Shown here piece after piece: positions 16,569 through 25,072 of a stretch of DNA of 38,709 nucleotides. Each line of letters starts with the position of its first letter. Position 1 is the first letter of the stretch. Under the pieces are notes generated by a model, which made no database searches, was not told the origin of the DNA, and saw only the letters and a list, made by a program, of their open reading frames with translations. The translations under genes were made by a program, and so were the position numbers. The DNA is from Halioglobus japonicus (lineage in GTDB: Bacteria > Pseudomonadota > Gammaproteobacteria > Pseudomonadales > Halieaceae): positions 327,447 to 366,155 of the forward strand of contig CACSIL010000034.1 in the NCBI GenBank assembly GCA_902705825.1. The letters are read 5' to 3'.

Positions 16569-17540
16569 ATGACAATCGTAGAAGCATGTGAATCCAAGAC
16601 CAACACCACGCCCGAATTTCCCATGGGCTGGTATTCCGTTGCCCGGTCCCACGAATTGTTGGTGGGTGAAGTCAAAGCGGTGCAAGCATTCGATCGAGAG
16701 ATGGTGCTGTATCGCACACGCTCTGGCGTGCCGGTGCTGCAGGATGCCTATTGCCCGCATCTGGGTGCCCATCTGGGCGTGCAGGGGCGTGTGATCGGTG
16801 AATCTATCCGCTGTCCGTTTCACGGCTGGCGCTATGGCACGGATGGCAAGTGTGAACACATCCCCTATTCGGATGACATCCCCGAGCGGGCGCGCCTGCG
16901 AACCTGGCACTGCGAGGAGAAAAACGGCGAGGTTTACATCTGGTTCCACCCGGAAAACACCGCACCCCAGTGGCAGCTGCCTGACCTGCCGGAACTGGGT
17001 GATCCCAATTGGACCAACCCGCGCTACACAGAATTTCTGGTACCTGCACACGTGCAGGATATCGCGGAAAACTCCTGTGACCCGGTGCATTTCGAGTTCG
17101 TACATAAAATGATGGATACCCCGCCATCTGAGGTCACCATCGACGATGATGGGCGCACGCTCCACCTGAATTCAGATGCCACTAATGCCGATTTCCCCGC
17201 ACACCTGCACGCCACGGTCTACAACCCCGGGTTTGCCATGGTGCGCAACACCTATGGCCCCGGTGCTGAAATGGTGATGTACAACAGCGCACAGCCGATC
17301 AACCGGCATGAGACGAGAATGCGTTGGACGCTGACCGTAAGCCGGTCTATAGAAGATCTGGCGGGCGATGATGTTATGGAAGGAATCATTTCCGGCCTCA
17401 ACGATGATTACCCGATCTGGGCCAACAAGGTTCATAAGCAAAAGCCAATTTTTTGCAAGGAAGACAAAACCCTGGTGTTGTTCCGAAAATGGGTGCGCCA
17501 GTTCTACCTCACCTCCAACGACAAGCGGGAGATAGCGTAA
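16569..17540 (+). CDS. Rieske non-haem iron oxygenase, alpha-subunit type (KshA-like)
   Basis: A 323-residue oxygenase. The Rieske [2Fe-2S] ligands are C62 and H64 (YCPHLGAHLG) and C82 and H85 (CPFHGWRYG). The mononuclear iron site follows as D171, H174 and H179 in ENSCDPVHFEFVHK, with N168 nearby. The domain order (Rieske at about 20-125, catalytic from about 155) and the DPVHFEFVH motif resemble KshA-type 3-ketosteroid 9-hydroxylases and related monooxygenases of bulky hydrophobic substrates more than classical ring dioxygenases. No beta subunit, ferredoxin or reductase is encoded nearby, so electrons must come from partners elsewhere. AAGAGG precedes the ATG, and the SDR gene starts 2 bases after the stop. 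The substrate is inferred to be hydrophobic but is unknown. Confidence 0.92.
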   Translation: MTIVEACESKTNTTPEFPMGWYSVARSHELLVGEVKAVQAFDREMVLYRTRSGVPVLQDAYCPHLGAHLGVQGRVIGESIRCPFHGWRYGTDGKCEHIPYSDDIPERARLRTWHCEEKNGEVYIWFHPENTAPQWQLPDLPELGDPNWTNPRYTEFLVPAHVQDIAENSCDPVHFEFVHKMMDTPPSEVTIDDDGRTLHLNSDATNADFPAHLHATVYNPGFAMVRNTYGPGAEMVMYNSAQPINRHETRMRWTLTVSRSIEDLAGDDVMEGIISGLNDDYPIWANKVHKQKPIFCKEDKTLVLFRKWVRQFYLTSNDKREIA

Positions 17541-17542
17541 CA

Positions 17543-18424
17543 ATGCAAGATTTCAATAATAAGGTAGCGGTCATTACCGGCGGTGCCAGTGGTGTTGGTC
17601 GCTCCCTCGCGTTTGCCCTGGGGCGGCTCGGGGCAAAAATTGCCGTGGGCGATGTCGACAAAAACGCAATGGAACAGATTGCCGCGGACCTGGCGGCCGA
17701 GAACATCGACGCTATCGTAGAGTTTTGCGATGTCACCTCAGTAGAAAGCTTGAATGATCTGGCCGACAAAACCGAGTCGGCTTTCAAGCAGATCGACCTG
17801 GTATTTGCCAATGCTGGAATCGGCGCCGGTGAGTCAGGTGCGATGTGGGAATACTCGGAAAAAGACTGGAAGTGGTGTTTCAACGTCAATATGTGGGGCG
17901 TTATCAATTCCATTCGCGCATTTATGCCCCGGCTCGTCGCGCGCAACGAGGAAGCCCATTTTGTGGTGACTGGGTCCGGCAATGGTGCCTTGCTGGTCTA
18001 TCCCGATCAGCCAATATATACAGCGAGTAAGGCTGCCGTGCACGCCATTACAGAGAACCTGCACTACCAGATGCAGGCAGCGCAGAGCCCGGTAAAAGTC
18101 AGCGCCTTGTTTCCCGGCCCGCATGTGGTGGATACCGGCCTGTTCAATTCCGGCCGGGTGCGCCCAGAGGAACTGAAAAAGGACGTCGAGGGCAATGAGT
18201 CTGGAATCAGTTCGGTCGAGGACATGAAAAAAATGTGCGAGGAGTTCGGTATCGAACTGCAAACCACACACCCGGATGAAGTGGCAGAAATGGCCGTGGC
18301 AGGCTTGCAACAAGATGCCTTCTGGTTGCTGGCCACTACGCCGGAAACCGATGAGAAGATTCGCTCGCGAGCCGAGATGATTCTCAACCGGGAAACCCCT
18401 GTACCCAATATGGTGGGTGCGTAA
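17543..18424 (+). CDS. Short-chain dehydrogenase/reductase
   Basis: A 293-residue classical SDR. The NAD(P)-binding TGGASGVG occupies residues 12-19, the structural FANAGIG is at 88-94, and the catalytic residues are S145, Y159 and K163 (IYTASKAAVHAI). Asp at the end of beta-2 (AVGDVDK) favours NAD(H). There is an insertion of about 30 residues after the catalytic helix (GRVRPEELKKDVEGNESG), in the substrate lid. The open frame extends upstream, but the ATG at 17543 is right because it starts 2 bases after the Rieske stop and gives the normal N-terminus. Directly following a hydroxylase, it plausibly oxidises the newly made alcohol to a ketone; that is inference from order. Confidence 0.92.
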   Translation: MQDFNNKVAVITGGASGVGRSLAFALGRLGAKIAVGDVDKNAMEQIAADLAAENIDAIVEFCDVTSVESLNDLADKTESAFKQIDLVFANAGIGAGESGAMWEYSEKDWKWCFNVNMWGVINSIRAFMPRLVARNEEAHFVVTGSGNGALLVYPDQPIYTASKAAVHAITENLHYQMQAAQSPVKVSALFPGPHVVDTGLFNSGRVRPEELKKDVEGNESGISSVEDMKKMCEEFGIELQTTHPDEVAEMAVAGLQQDAFWLLATTPETDEKIRSRAEMILNRETPVPNMVGA

Positions 18425-18467
18425 TCCAGCAACGATAAATCAATCCACTATTCACAAGGTAACGATA

Positions 18468-19247
18468 ATGAGTAATGAATCCAGTGCACCCCAGGGCAAC
18501 CCCGGTGATATCGTCAATTGGCCCATGCTGAAGATCCAGTACCGGACTGATCCGGACAAAATCGCGGCATTGTTGCCGCCCGGCATCGAGCCAGGCGCGC
18601 AGCCCAACGTCAATCTCACCATTTATAACTTCCCTGTTCCCGATGAGCCCGAGTACGGCATCGTCACCAGTGTAGATGCTGTCTTTGACGGTGTTGCCGG
18701 TGAATACACGCTCGGTTATGGCATCGATCAGGAGTCGGCGATTTTTGTCAGCCAGGAAACTAACGGGCAACCGAAGTACCCCTGCACCACCGAGTTCTAC
18801 CGTCTGGGGCCCCAGGTAAAAGCGCGTTGCACGCACCAGGGTTACACGTTTGTTGAGTTCCAGGGTTTTTCCAAAGGCCCGTCCGATCCCGGCGAGCCCT
18901 TCCAGCAGAATGAGTTTTGGCTCAAGTACTCCCGCGCAGTCAGTGTTGGTGGCCCGGCTACCGGTTTTGATTTTCCGCCCCACGTGGTGCGTGTGCGCAG
19001 TGAGTACGGCACGGCCTGGCGCGAAGAGGTCGATGGAAAGCTGACGCTGCGCGATAGTCCCTGGGATCCGTTGACCACGCTGTTGCCAATGCGTGAGCAG
19101 TTGTCGTCTTACCTCTGGTGGCCGACATTCCTCGATCGTGAAATGACGCTCGCAGGTCAGCTCGATGCCGAGAAATTCCTGCCGTATGCCGACACAATCT
19201 CGGGTTCACGCTGGCCTGGAACTAACGGCGGGCCCAAGCGGGACTGA
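18468..19247 (+). CDS. Acetoacetate decarboxylase superfamily protein
   Basis: A 259-residue protein with the ADC fold pattern. MLKIQYRTDPDKIAALLPPG at about 20-39 matches the family N-terminus. The stretch SQETNGQPKYP aligns with the E-x-x-G-x-P-K region that carries the Schiff-base lysine of acetoacetate decarboxylase, making K103 the likely catalytic residue. ADC relatives are not all decarboxylases: Swit_4259 keeps the lysine but performs aldol/dehydration chemistry. The enzyme may therefore decarboxylate a beta-keto acid or act on a beta-dicarbonyl. I chose the ATG at 18468 (AAGG eight bases upstream) over an earlier in-frame start. It is fourth in the operon, 43 bases after the SDR gene. 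Confidence 0.85.
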   Translation: MSNESSAPQGNPGDIVNWPMLKIQYRTDPDKIAALLPPGIEPGAQPNVNLTIYNFPVPDEPEYGIVTSVDAVFDGVAGEYTLGYGIDQESAIFVSQETNGQPKYPCTTEFYRLGPQVKARCTHQGYTFVEFQGFSKGPSDPGEPFQQNEFWLKYSRAVSVGGPATGFDFPPHVVRVRSEYGTAWREEVDGKLTLRDSPWDPLTTLLPMREQLSSYLWWPTFLDREMTLAGQLDAEKFLPYADTISGSRWPGTNGGPKRD

Positions 19248-19268
19248 GATAGGCAATAAATCTACAGT

Positions 19269-19289
19269 ACCTCCCTGAACGAGGGAGGT
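19269..19289 (+). repeat. Hairpin ahead of the MFS gene, hiding an SD-like AGGGAGG
   Basis: ACCTCCCT (19269-19276) and AGGGAGGT (19282-19289) form a perfect 8-bp stem with a 5-base GAACG loop, in the 58-base gap between the ADC-like and MFS genes. The right arm is itself a strong Shine-Dalgarno-like sequence, but it sits 16 bases from the MFS ATG. The downstream bases TTCTG are a poor U-tract. It could be a weak attenuator or an mRNA-stabilising hairpin that lowers MFS expression. Confidence 0.45.
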
Positions 19290-19305
19290 TCTGTCGGTCG
19301 CCAAG

Positions 19306-20481
19306 ATGCAGACTATAAAAACCTGGCTCCCCGTGCTGACGGGCATGTGCTGCATGGCTTTTGGCAGCGGCATCATGAGTATCTACGGATTCTTTGTTGA
19401 ACCTCTGTCTAAGGAGTTCGGGGTCGGAGCTGCGGTATTGAATACCGGTCCGGTAGCCCTGCTGCTGGTGCCGGCCTTTCTCGGCGCGTTGATCGGCAAG
19501 ATGGCCGATCGCCTGCCTGTTCGAAATATCCTTCTGACCGGCACTGGCCTTTCAATGCTGGCCCTTATCGCTATCGGTGAGGCGCCGTCTCTGTTGTGGG
19601 TCGGGGCAGGTTTCCTCGCTTTTTCTCTGGGCATGTCTATGTACGGACCAGTAGTGGTCAACGGCATGTTGGTAAAACTGTATCCTGGTCGGGAAGCGCG
19701 GGCGCTGGCTCTGGGCGCGATCGGTATCAGCGTGGCGGCCATTGTGCTGCCGCCATTGATTGGCAGCCTGTTGGCGCACATGGACTGGCGGCAGGCCTTG
19801 CAACTGCTCGCTGTGGTTTTGCTCGTCATACTGTGGGGGGTGATTCTTGCCGGGACTCCGCGTGGCGTGGTGGAGACCGGGAGCAGCAGCGAAGTGCCTG
19901 TAGGCGGGTCATTCTATCGAACCAGAGAGTTCTGGCTTATCGGCTTATCCGTGGCGCTGGGCCTGAATGTGATGATCGTACTGTCGATCTGCTTCCCCCC
20001 GTTCTTTCTCGGCAGGGGGTACACCGTTGCCGAGGCCGGATGGTTTCTGGCGGTCTCCGGTTTAGCTGGCCTGATCGGCAAGAGTTGTCTTGCCTGGCAG
20101 GGCGATGCCATTCGTAACTCGGTTAAATGGTTGGCTGCGGGGTTGCTACTGATGCAGGTTGTCGGTTTGGTGCTGCTGTATTTTTGTGTGGATACGTGGC
20201 AGGTGCTGGTGGCGCTGGTGATGCTGGGGGCGGCGAACGGCGCCTTCATACCGATGCATTCCTACCTCAACAGCCGCTATTTCGACTCCTCGATTATCAG
20301 CCACGTTACCGGTGCGCAGATGCCCCTGTTTCTGCCCTTCGGGTTGACCGGCGCGCCGCTGGCCGGCTATGTCTTTGATCAGACCGGAACCTACGATGTG
20401 GTGATGCTGTCGCTAGCCGGTATTCTGGCGCTGGCGGCAGTGCTGATAGCCAGTACTCCCGCAGCGAAGAAATTCGGCTAG
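19306..20481 (+). CDS. Major facilitator superfamily transporter
   Basis: A 391-residue inner-membrane carrier with about 12 hydrophobic segments in two halves of six. The loop after helix 2 reads GKMADRLPVRNILLTG, the MFS motif A region (G-x-x-x-D-R-x-x-x-R), and a matching break occurs mid-protein (about residues 185-215, GTPRGVVETGSSSEV). The overall look is of the monocarboxylate/OFA-type branch of MFS carriers that import organic acids. The start at 19306 lacks a well-spaced Shine-Dalgarno, so the exact N-terminus is uncertain by a few residues. Inside this operon it most likely takes up the substrate of the pathway or exports a product; the direction cannot be told. Confidence 0.9.
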   Translation: MQTIKTWLPVLTGMCCMAFGSGIMSIYGFFVEPLSKEFGVGAAVLNTGPVALLLVPAFLGALIGKMADRLPVRNILLTGTGLSMLALIAIGEAPSLLWVGAGFLAFSLGMSMYGPVVVNGMLVKLYPGREARALALGAIGISVAAIVLPPLIGSLLAHMDWRQALQLLAVVLLVILWGVILAGTPRGVVETGSSSEVPVGGSFYRTREFWLIGLSVALGLNVMIVLSICFPPFFLGRGYTVAEAGWFLAVSGLAGLIGKSCLAWQGDAIRNSVKWLAAGLLLMQVVGLVLLYFCVDTWQVLVALVMLGAANGAFIPMHSYLNSRYFDSSIISHVTGAQMPLFLPFGLTGAPLAGYVFDQTGTYDVVMLSLAGILALAAVLIASTPAAKKFG

Positions 20482-20568
20482 TACCAAAACGAGGCGTAGC
20501 AGCTTTTTTTTGCTAGTATTCCCCTCGGGTTTCTAATCAGGGAAATCCGCCAGTCGCTGGAGTAAGTC

Positions 20569-21774
20569 ATGCCAATGTTTGTTCGAAAAAAGCTGCACGC
20601 CCTGTTAATGATGATTATGACCGTGGTTGTCCGTTTCTCGGCGCCGCTGCGGCATACCGCTTTTGCGGGCACAGGCAGTTCCCGCCAGCTGTGTGACCAC
20701 ATTATCCACACTGGTGTGAAAAAGGTGCTGGTGGTAACGGACAAGCCACTGCGGGAACTGGGCGTAGTCGACAAAGCCGTTGCGGCGTTATTGGCAGCCG
20801 ATATTGATGTCGCGTATTACGACGGCGTACTGCCCGACCCCACCTTTGATCAGGTCGCTGCAGGTGCGGCGATTGCCAAAGCCCAGGGCAGCGAGGTGGT
20901 GCTGGCTATCGGTGGTGGCTCTTCCATGGATGCGGCCAAAATCATTGCCGCTGCGGCTACCAGTAATGCCTCGCCGACAGATTGGGTGGGCATGGGCAAG
21001 ATCAAGCACACAGTACTGAAGCTCTACGCTATTCCCACCACGTCGGGAACCGGCTCTGAGGCCACTATGGGCGCGGTTATTTCCGATTCCGTGACGCATG
21101 AGAAAAGCATCATCATGGGTGACGCCCTGTTACCCACAGCGGTCGCGTTGGATGCCGAGCTGATTGTCGGCCTGCCGCCGCACATCACCGCCGCTACCGG
21201 CATGGACGCGCTGACCCACGGCATCGAAGCGTATATCGGGGTGTGGGACCGCGGCACACGGCTGGAAGATGCCCGGCTGGCGGTCAAACTGATCTTTGAG
21301 CACCTCGCTACCGCGTGCAGCGACGGCAAGAACCTCGAGGCGCGCAGTGCGATGACAATGGCGGCCTATTACGCTGGCCTGGCGATCAATCAGGTCAATG
21401 TGGGTAATGTGCATGCCATCGCTCACCAGTTGGGCGGAAAGTATGGCATCCCGCATGGTCTGGCGAATGCACTGGTGTTGCCGCACATCCTGGAATTCTG
21501 CCGCGAGGAAGCGCAGCAGCGGCTGGCGGAGCTGGCCGTATTGATTGGTGTGGGTAGTGAGGGTGAGTCCCCGGCTGTATTGGCCGGAAAGTTCATTCAG
21601 GCAGTGAAAGATCTGCGTGAACAGGTCGGTATCCCCGAGCAGATGGACGTCATCAAACACGAAGATTTCGACGCGATCTGCCAATTGGCCATTAAAGAGG
21701 GCAGTGCCTACCCCGTGCCCAGGCTGCTGGATCGCGAAGATGTGCTGCTGATTCTAAACAAGATTTCCGGTTAG
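20569..21774 (+). CDS. Iron-containing alcohol dehydrogenase (group III)
   Basis: A 401-residue metal-dependent NAD(P) alcohol dehydrogenase. The four metal ligands are present: D213 and H217 in GMDALTHGIEAY, and H286 and H296 in AIAHQLGGKYGIPHGLAN. The cofactor site GGGSSMDAAK is at 115-124 and PTTSGTGSEAT at 156-166. An N-terminal extension of about 30 hydrophobic and basic residues (KKLHALLMMIMTVVVRFSAP) precedes the core; such leaders occur in other marine members and might associate with the membrane. GGAG precedes the ATG. It lies 87 bases after the MFS gene in the catabolic operon, so it likely interconverts an alcohol and aldehyde of the pathway. Confidence 0.94.
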   Translation: MPMFVRKKLHALLMMIMTVVVRFSAPLRHTAFAGTGSSRQLCDHIIHTGVKKVLVVTDKPLRELGVVDKAVAALLAADIDVAYYDGVLPDPTFDQVAAGAAIAKAQGSEVVLAIGGGSSMDAAKIIAAAATSNASPTDWVGMGKIKHTVLKLYAIPTTSGTGSEATMGAVISDSVTHEKSIIMGDALLPTAVALDAELIVGLPPHITAATGMDALTHGIEAYIGVWDRGTRLEDARLAVKLIFEHLATACSDGKNLEARSAMTMAAYYAGLAINQVNVGNVHAIAHQLGGKYGIPHGLANALVLPHILEFCREEAQQRLAELAVLIGVGSEGESPAVLAGKFIQAVKDLREQVGIPEQMDVIKHEDFDAICQLAIKEGSAYPVPRLLDREDVLLILNKISG

Positions 21775-21873
21775 TATTGGCAATTGGCTTTGGCGGCTCG
21801 ATTGAGGAATATGGTGGCAACTGTCACTTTCGTGCCTATAATGAGTTCCCGTATTGCGATGGAGTAAGTGGAT

Positions 21874-22284
21874 ATGGAATATGATGCAGCGAAGCACAGC
21901 TTGCAATGCCCCAAGTGCCAGCATGGTATGGAAGAAATCACTCATGAGGGCATTACCATAGACCGTTGCACAGAGTGCATGGGACTGTGGTTCGATCACG
22001 ATGAAGTATACGAGTTAAAGGACATCAAGGACGGTCACCTGGTAGATATCGGTGACCCGAAGGAAGGGTGGAAGTGGGATAGCCACTCTGACATCAACTG
22101 CCCACGCTGTGGCAAGGAGATGGAAAAGTCTGCCGACCCCAAGCAAAAACATATCTGGTATGAACTCTGTCCCGAGCACGGTCTGTTTATGGATGCCGGT
22201 GAGTTCAAGGATTTCAAATTTGAATCAATACTGGATCGATTCCGCAGCCTCATCAAGGGAAACCGCGCCAACATCGCGCCCTGA
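21874..22284 (+). CDS. zf-TFIIB domain zinc-ribbon protein, paralogue 2
   Basis: A 136-residue protein with the same architecture as the one at 5112-5510. CPKCQHGMEE and DRCTECMGLWFDHDE form the first ribbon, CPRCGKEMEK with WYELCPEHGLFMDAGEF the second, and it ends with RFRSLIKG. GGAG lies nine bases before the ATG at 21874, which is preferred over a GTG two codons earlier because it matches the start of the paralogue (MEYDAAKH versus MEYNPEIH). Function is unknown. It is 99 bases downstream of the Fe-ADH gene on the same strand and may be read through, but nothing ties it to the catabolic chemistry. Confidence 0.87.
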   Translation: MEYDAAKHSLQCPKCQHGMEEITHEGITIDRCTECMGLWFDHDEVYELKDIKDGHLVDIGDPKEGWKWDSHSDINCPRCGKEMEKSADPKQKHIWYELCPEHGLFMDAGEFKDFKFESILDRFRSLIKGNRANIAP

Positions 22285-22315
22285 GATATAGCGCCTCTGA
22301 GATCAAACCACCCCG

Positions 22316-23392
22316 TTAGTCGCTGTCCGCGGTCTCGGGGTTCTGCAGATACCAATGCACTCCCTGTGCATCGGTGCTGCGTGTAATCCTGCGTCTGCCC
22401 AGCAAGCAGTTAAGATGTGCCAGCGTTTCTCCCGTTGCGAAACCCAGTGACTCCCCTTCCGGTTTGCGATTGAACAGGGCGGGGAAACAATCGATGACGC
22501 GCCGCGGCTGTTCAAGATAGTCAAACAAGCTAGAAAGATCGTTCTTATGGCCCTCAATCAACTGGTTGAGGCGCACGTGTAATCCATAGAACGGCGCCTC
22601 GTGAGCAGGCAGTACCAGCAAGTCGTCGGGCAGTATTTCCCGCAAACGGGCGCTGGAGCGCAGCCATTCATTCAGCGGATTCCCTTCGGGCTCGGTTGGA
22701 AACACGCTGACGTTGGGCGTGATTCTGGGGAGTACCTGGTCACCGGAAATAAGCAGTTTGAGCGCCGGACAGTAGAGTGTGGCGTGTTCAGGTGAGTGCC
22801 CGCTGCCGATAATGACCTGCCAGTACCGGCCGCCAACGGTAATAGTTTCGCGGTCGACCAGCCGGCGGAAGCTGTCTGGAAGTGGCGCAATGGCGCGGCC
22901 GAAATTGCCGAACTTCTTTCTGTACTGATCCAGTTGCGCGTCGTCGTAACCCGCCGCCCGGTAAAAACGGATGGCCACCTCCGGCGCCTCCCGCCCGGTA
23001 TCCGCTTTCATCGCGCGGCACATCAGAAACTCCTCGCGCGGCATCCACAAGTCGCAATCGAACCGCTCGGTCAGCCAGCCGGCAAGTCCGACATGATCCG
23101 GGTGCAGGTGTGTGCAAATGACCCGCTTGATCGGTTTGCCCTGCATGAAGCCGCTGAATATCTTCTCCCAGGTTTCGCGTGCATCGGGGATGTTGAGGCA
23201 GGTGTCCACCACAGTCCAGCCGCCCTCATCCTCCAGCAGCCAAAGATTGATGTGATCCAGTGACATGGGCATCGCAAAGCGCGCCCAATAGACGCCCTCT
23301 GCGACTTGCAGTGGCTCACCCGGACTCGGGCTGGCGCCGCGAGTAAACGGATAGGTGAGCCCGCGATACTGCTCTGGACTGGATTCCAGCAT
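22316..23392 (-). CDS. MBL-fold metallo-hydrolase
   Basis: A 358-residue metallo-beta-lactamase-fold protein. The metal motif HxHxDH is present as H95, H97, D99 and H100 in CTHLHPDHVGLAG. Later ligands are the His in GSGHSPEH, the Asp in ISGDQVLPR and the His in LPAHEAPFYGLH. The C-terminal domain of about 100 residues includes RVIDCFPALFNRK and TLAHLNCLLGRRRI, the helical substrate domain seen in glyoxalase II/thioesterase-like members that act on CoA or glutathione thioesters. The assignment to thioester hydrolysis is inferred from domain likeness. It is convergent with the zinc-ribbon gene and 82 bases downstream of the acyl-CoA ligase, so it belongs with the ligase and alpha/beta hydrolase genes on the minus strand. 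Confidence 0.9.
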   Translation of the reverse strand: MLESSPEQYRGLTYPFTRGASPSPGEPLQVAEGVYWARFAMPMSLDHINLWLLEDEGGWTVVDTCLNIPDARETWEKIFSGFMQGKPIKRVICTHLHPDHVGLAGWLTERFDCDLWMPREEFLMCRAMKADTGREAPEVAIRFYRAAGYDDAQLDQYRKKFGNFGRAIAPLPDSFRRLVDRETITVGGRYWQVIIGSGHSPEHATLYCPALKLLISGDQVLPRITPNVSVFPTEPEGNPLNEWLRSSARLREILPDDLLVLPAHEAPFYGLHVRLNQLIEGHKNDLSSLFDYLEQPRRVIDCFPALFNRKPEGESLGFATGETLAHLNCLLGRRRITRSTDAQGVHWYLQNPETADSD

Positions 23393-23474
23393 AGAGGGTT
23401 AACCCCTTGTGTTAGTTACAAAGACGGTTGGCCAGATTCATTGTAGACCTGAAACAGGGGAATGACAGCCGTCG

Positions 23475-25055
23475 TTAACTCACACCGCGCTCACTCTCTG
23501 CCCAGTATTGCGCTCTGACCGCTTTCTTGTCTGGCTTGCCCACGGGCGTCAGCGGAATACCCGCCACGAAATCTATCGTTTTGGGAGATTGTACGGAGCC
23601 CTTGGCTTCCTTGACCAGCGCCTGCATGGACGCAACCAGCTCATCGTTGCCTTCAAATCCTGGTTTGAGTACCACCACCGCCTTCACGGCTTCACCCCAT
23701 TGTTCGTCGGGCACACCGATCACTACCACCTGGCCGACGGCCTCGTGCGTGGCCAGTACATCTTCCACCTCGCGCGGGAATACGTTGAAGCCACCGGTGA
23801 CAATCATGTCCTTGGTGCGATCGACGATATAGAGGAAGCCGTCTTCATCCAGCTTGCCAACGTCGCCGGTGTGCAACCAGCCGCCGGCAAAAGCCTCGGC
23901 TGTCTGCTCTGGCATATCCTTGTAGCCCTTCATTACCAGCGGGCCGCGAACGCAGATCTCGCCGGCCTCACCCGGTGCCACTTCATTGCCATCGGGGTCG
24001 CGCAGGCTCATGTGAACCCAGGGCGTGGGCCGCCCACAGGACGACAGGCGGTGCGGTTTGGAGAGATCGTGGTCCTTCCGACGCATATTGGCGATAACCA
24101 TTGGGCACTCGGACTGGCCAAAAAACTGGTAGAAGATCTGGCCCCACTTGGTGATACCCTCGGCGAGCCGGGTGGGGCTCATCGGAGAAGCGCCATAGAA
24201 GATCGTCTCCATGCTGGACATATCGGCGGTGGCGGAGCGCGGCGAATCGAGCAGGAAGTAGAGCATCACCGGTACCAGCATGGTGCAGGTGATTTTGTGT
24301 TGTTCGACCATGTCGAAAAACTCATCGGGACTGAACCCCTGCATCACATAAAACGCACCACCCTTCTGCAGCACGGGAATGAAGAAAGCCGCCGCCGCGT
24401 GTGACAGCGGGGTTGCCATCAGCATGCGAACCTCTTCCGGGAACTCCCATTCGGCCAGCTGAATCTGCGTCATAGCCGCCGTCACGCTGTAGGTGCTCAT
24501 CACGCCCTTTGGCTTGCCGGTGGTGCCGCCTGTGAAATTCACGGAAGACACCTGATCGGGTTTGATGTCCGGGGCGACCAATGGTTTGGGCGTGAACTCG
24601 TCCGCAATGGCGAGGTAATCATCGCCGATTGCGTTGGGGCCAAAGCCCAGCAGGTTTTTCAGCCCGGGCACACGCGCTTTCAATGCGCCTGCCAGTTCCT
24701 CGAACACAGAGGCGTCAAATATCAGTGTTTCCACTTCAGCCGCTTCCAGTACATAGGCGTGGTCGTCCAGTGATCCCAGCGGATGCAGCGGGGTACCGAC
24801 ACAACCGGTGAGTTGCATCGCGGCAATGTTCGCAAGTACCTCCGGCCGGTTGGCGGAAATAACGGCCACTCTGCTGCCGACACCCAGGCCTTTGGATTGC
24901 AGCGCCTGTACCATCTGGCTGGCGCGTTCGCGCACATCCCTATAGCTGGCCACTTTGTCGCCCAGAAACAGGCAGGGCTCATCGTGGTATCGGTTGAGCC
25001 CATCAATCAGCAGATGGGCCATCAGGGGTTGGTCTCGCAGTGCTTCGGTGGTCAT
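23475..25055 (-). CDS. AMP-dependent acyl-CoA synthetase/ligase
   Basis: A 526-residue adenylate-forming enzyme that activates a carboxylic acid to its CoA ester using ATP. Motif A3 is FTGGTTGKPKG at about 174-184. Motif A5 appears as FYQFFGQSE, A7/A8 as WLHTGDVGKLDEDGFLYIVD with RTKDMIVTGGFNVFP, and the catalytic A10 lysine is K507 in PLTPVGKPDKK. The start at 25055 is preferred to one five codons earlier because TTGGAGACACT sits before it. The substrate pocket cannot be read reliably; medium-chain, aryl and terpenoid acids are all possible. It begins 17 bases after the alpha/beta hydrolase stop, which suggests sequential action of hydrolase then ligase. Confidence 0.93.
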   Translation of the reverse strand: MTTEALRDQPLMAHLLIDGLNRYHDEPCLFLGDKVASYRDVRERASQMVQALQSKGLGVGSRVAVISANRPEVLANIAAMQLTGCVGTPLHPLGSLDDHAYVLEAAEVETLIFDASVFEELAGALKARVPGLKNLLGFGPNAIGDDYLAIADEFTPKPLVAPDIKPDQVSSVNFTGGTTGKPKGVMSTYSVTAAMTQIQLAEWEFPEEVRMLMATPLSHAAAAFFIPVLQKGGAFYVMQGFSPDEFFDMVEQHKITCTMLVPVMLYFLLDSPRSATADMSSMETIFYGASPMSPTRLAEGITKWGQIFYQFFGQSECPMVIANMRRKDHDLSKPHRLSSCGRPTPWVHMSLRDPDGNEVAPGEAGEICVRGPLVMKGYKDMPEQTAEAFAGGWLHTGDVGKLDEDGFLYIVDRTKDMIVTGGFNVFPREVEDVLATHEAVGQVVVIGVPDEQWGEAVKAVVVLKPGFEGNDELVASMQALVKEAKGSVQSPKTIDFVAGIPLTPVGKPDKKAVRAQYWAESERGVS

Positions 25056-25072
25056 AGTGTCTCCAATCATTA

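Noticed and set aside
20482..20568. Run of eight T at about 20503 as an intrinsic terminator after the MFS gene
   Set aside because: No adequate GC-rich stem precedes it, and the next gene continues on the same strand with a good ribosome site.
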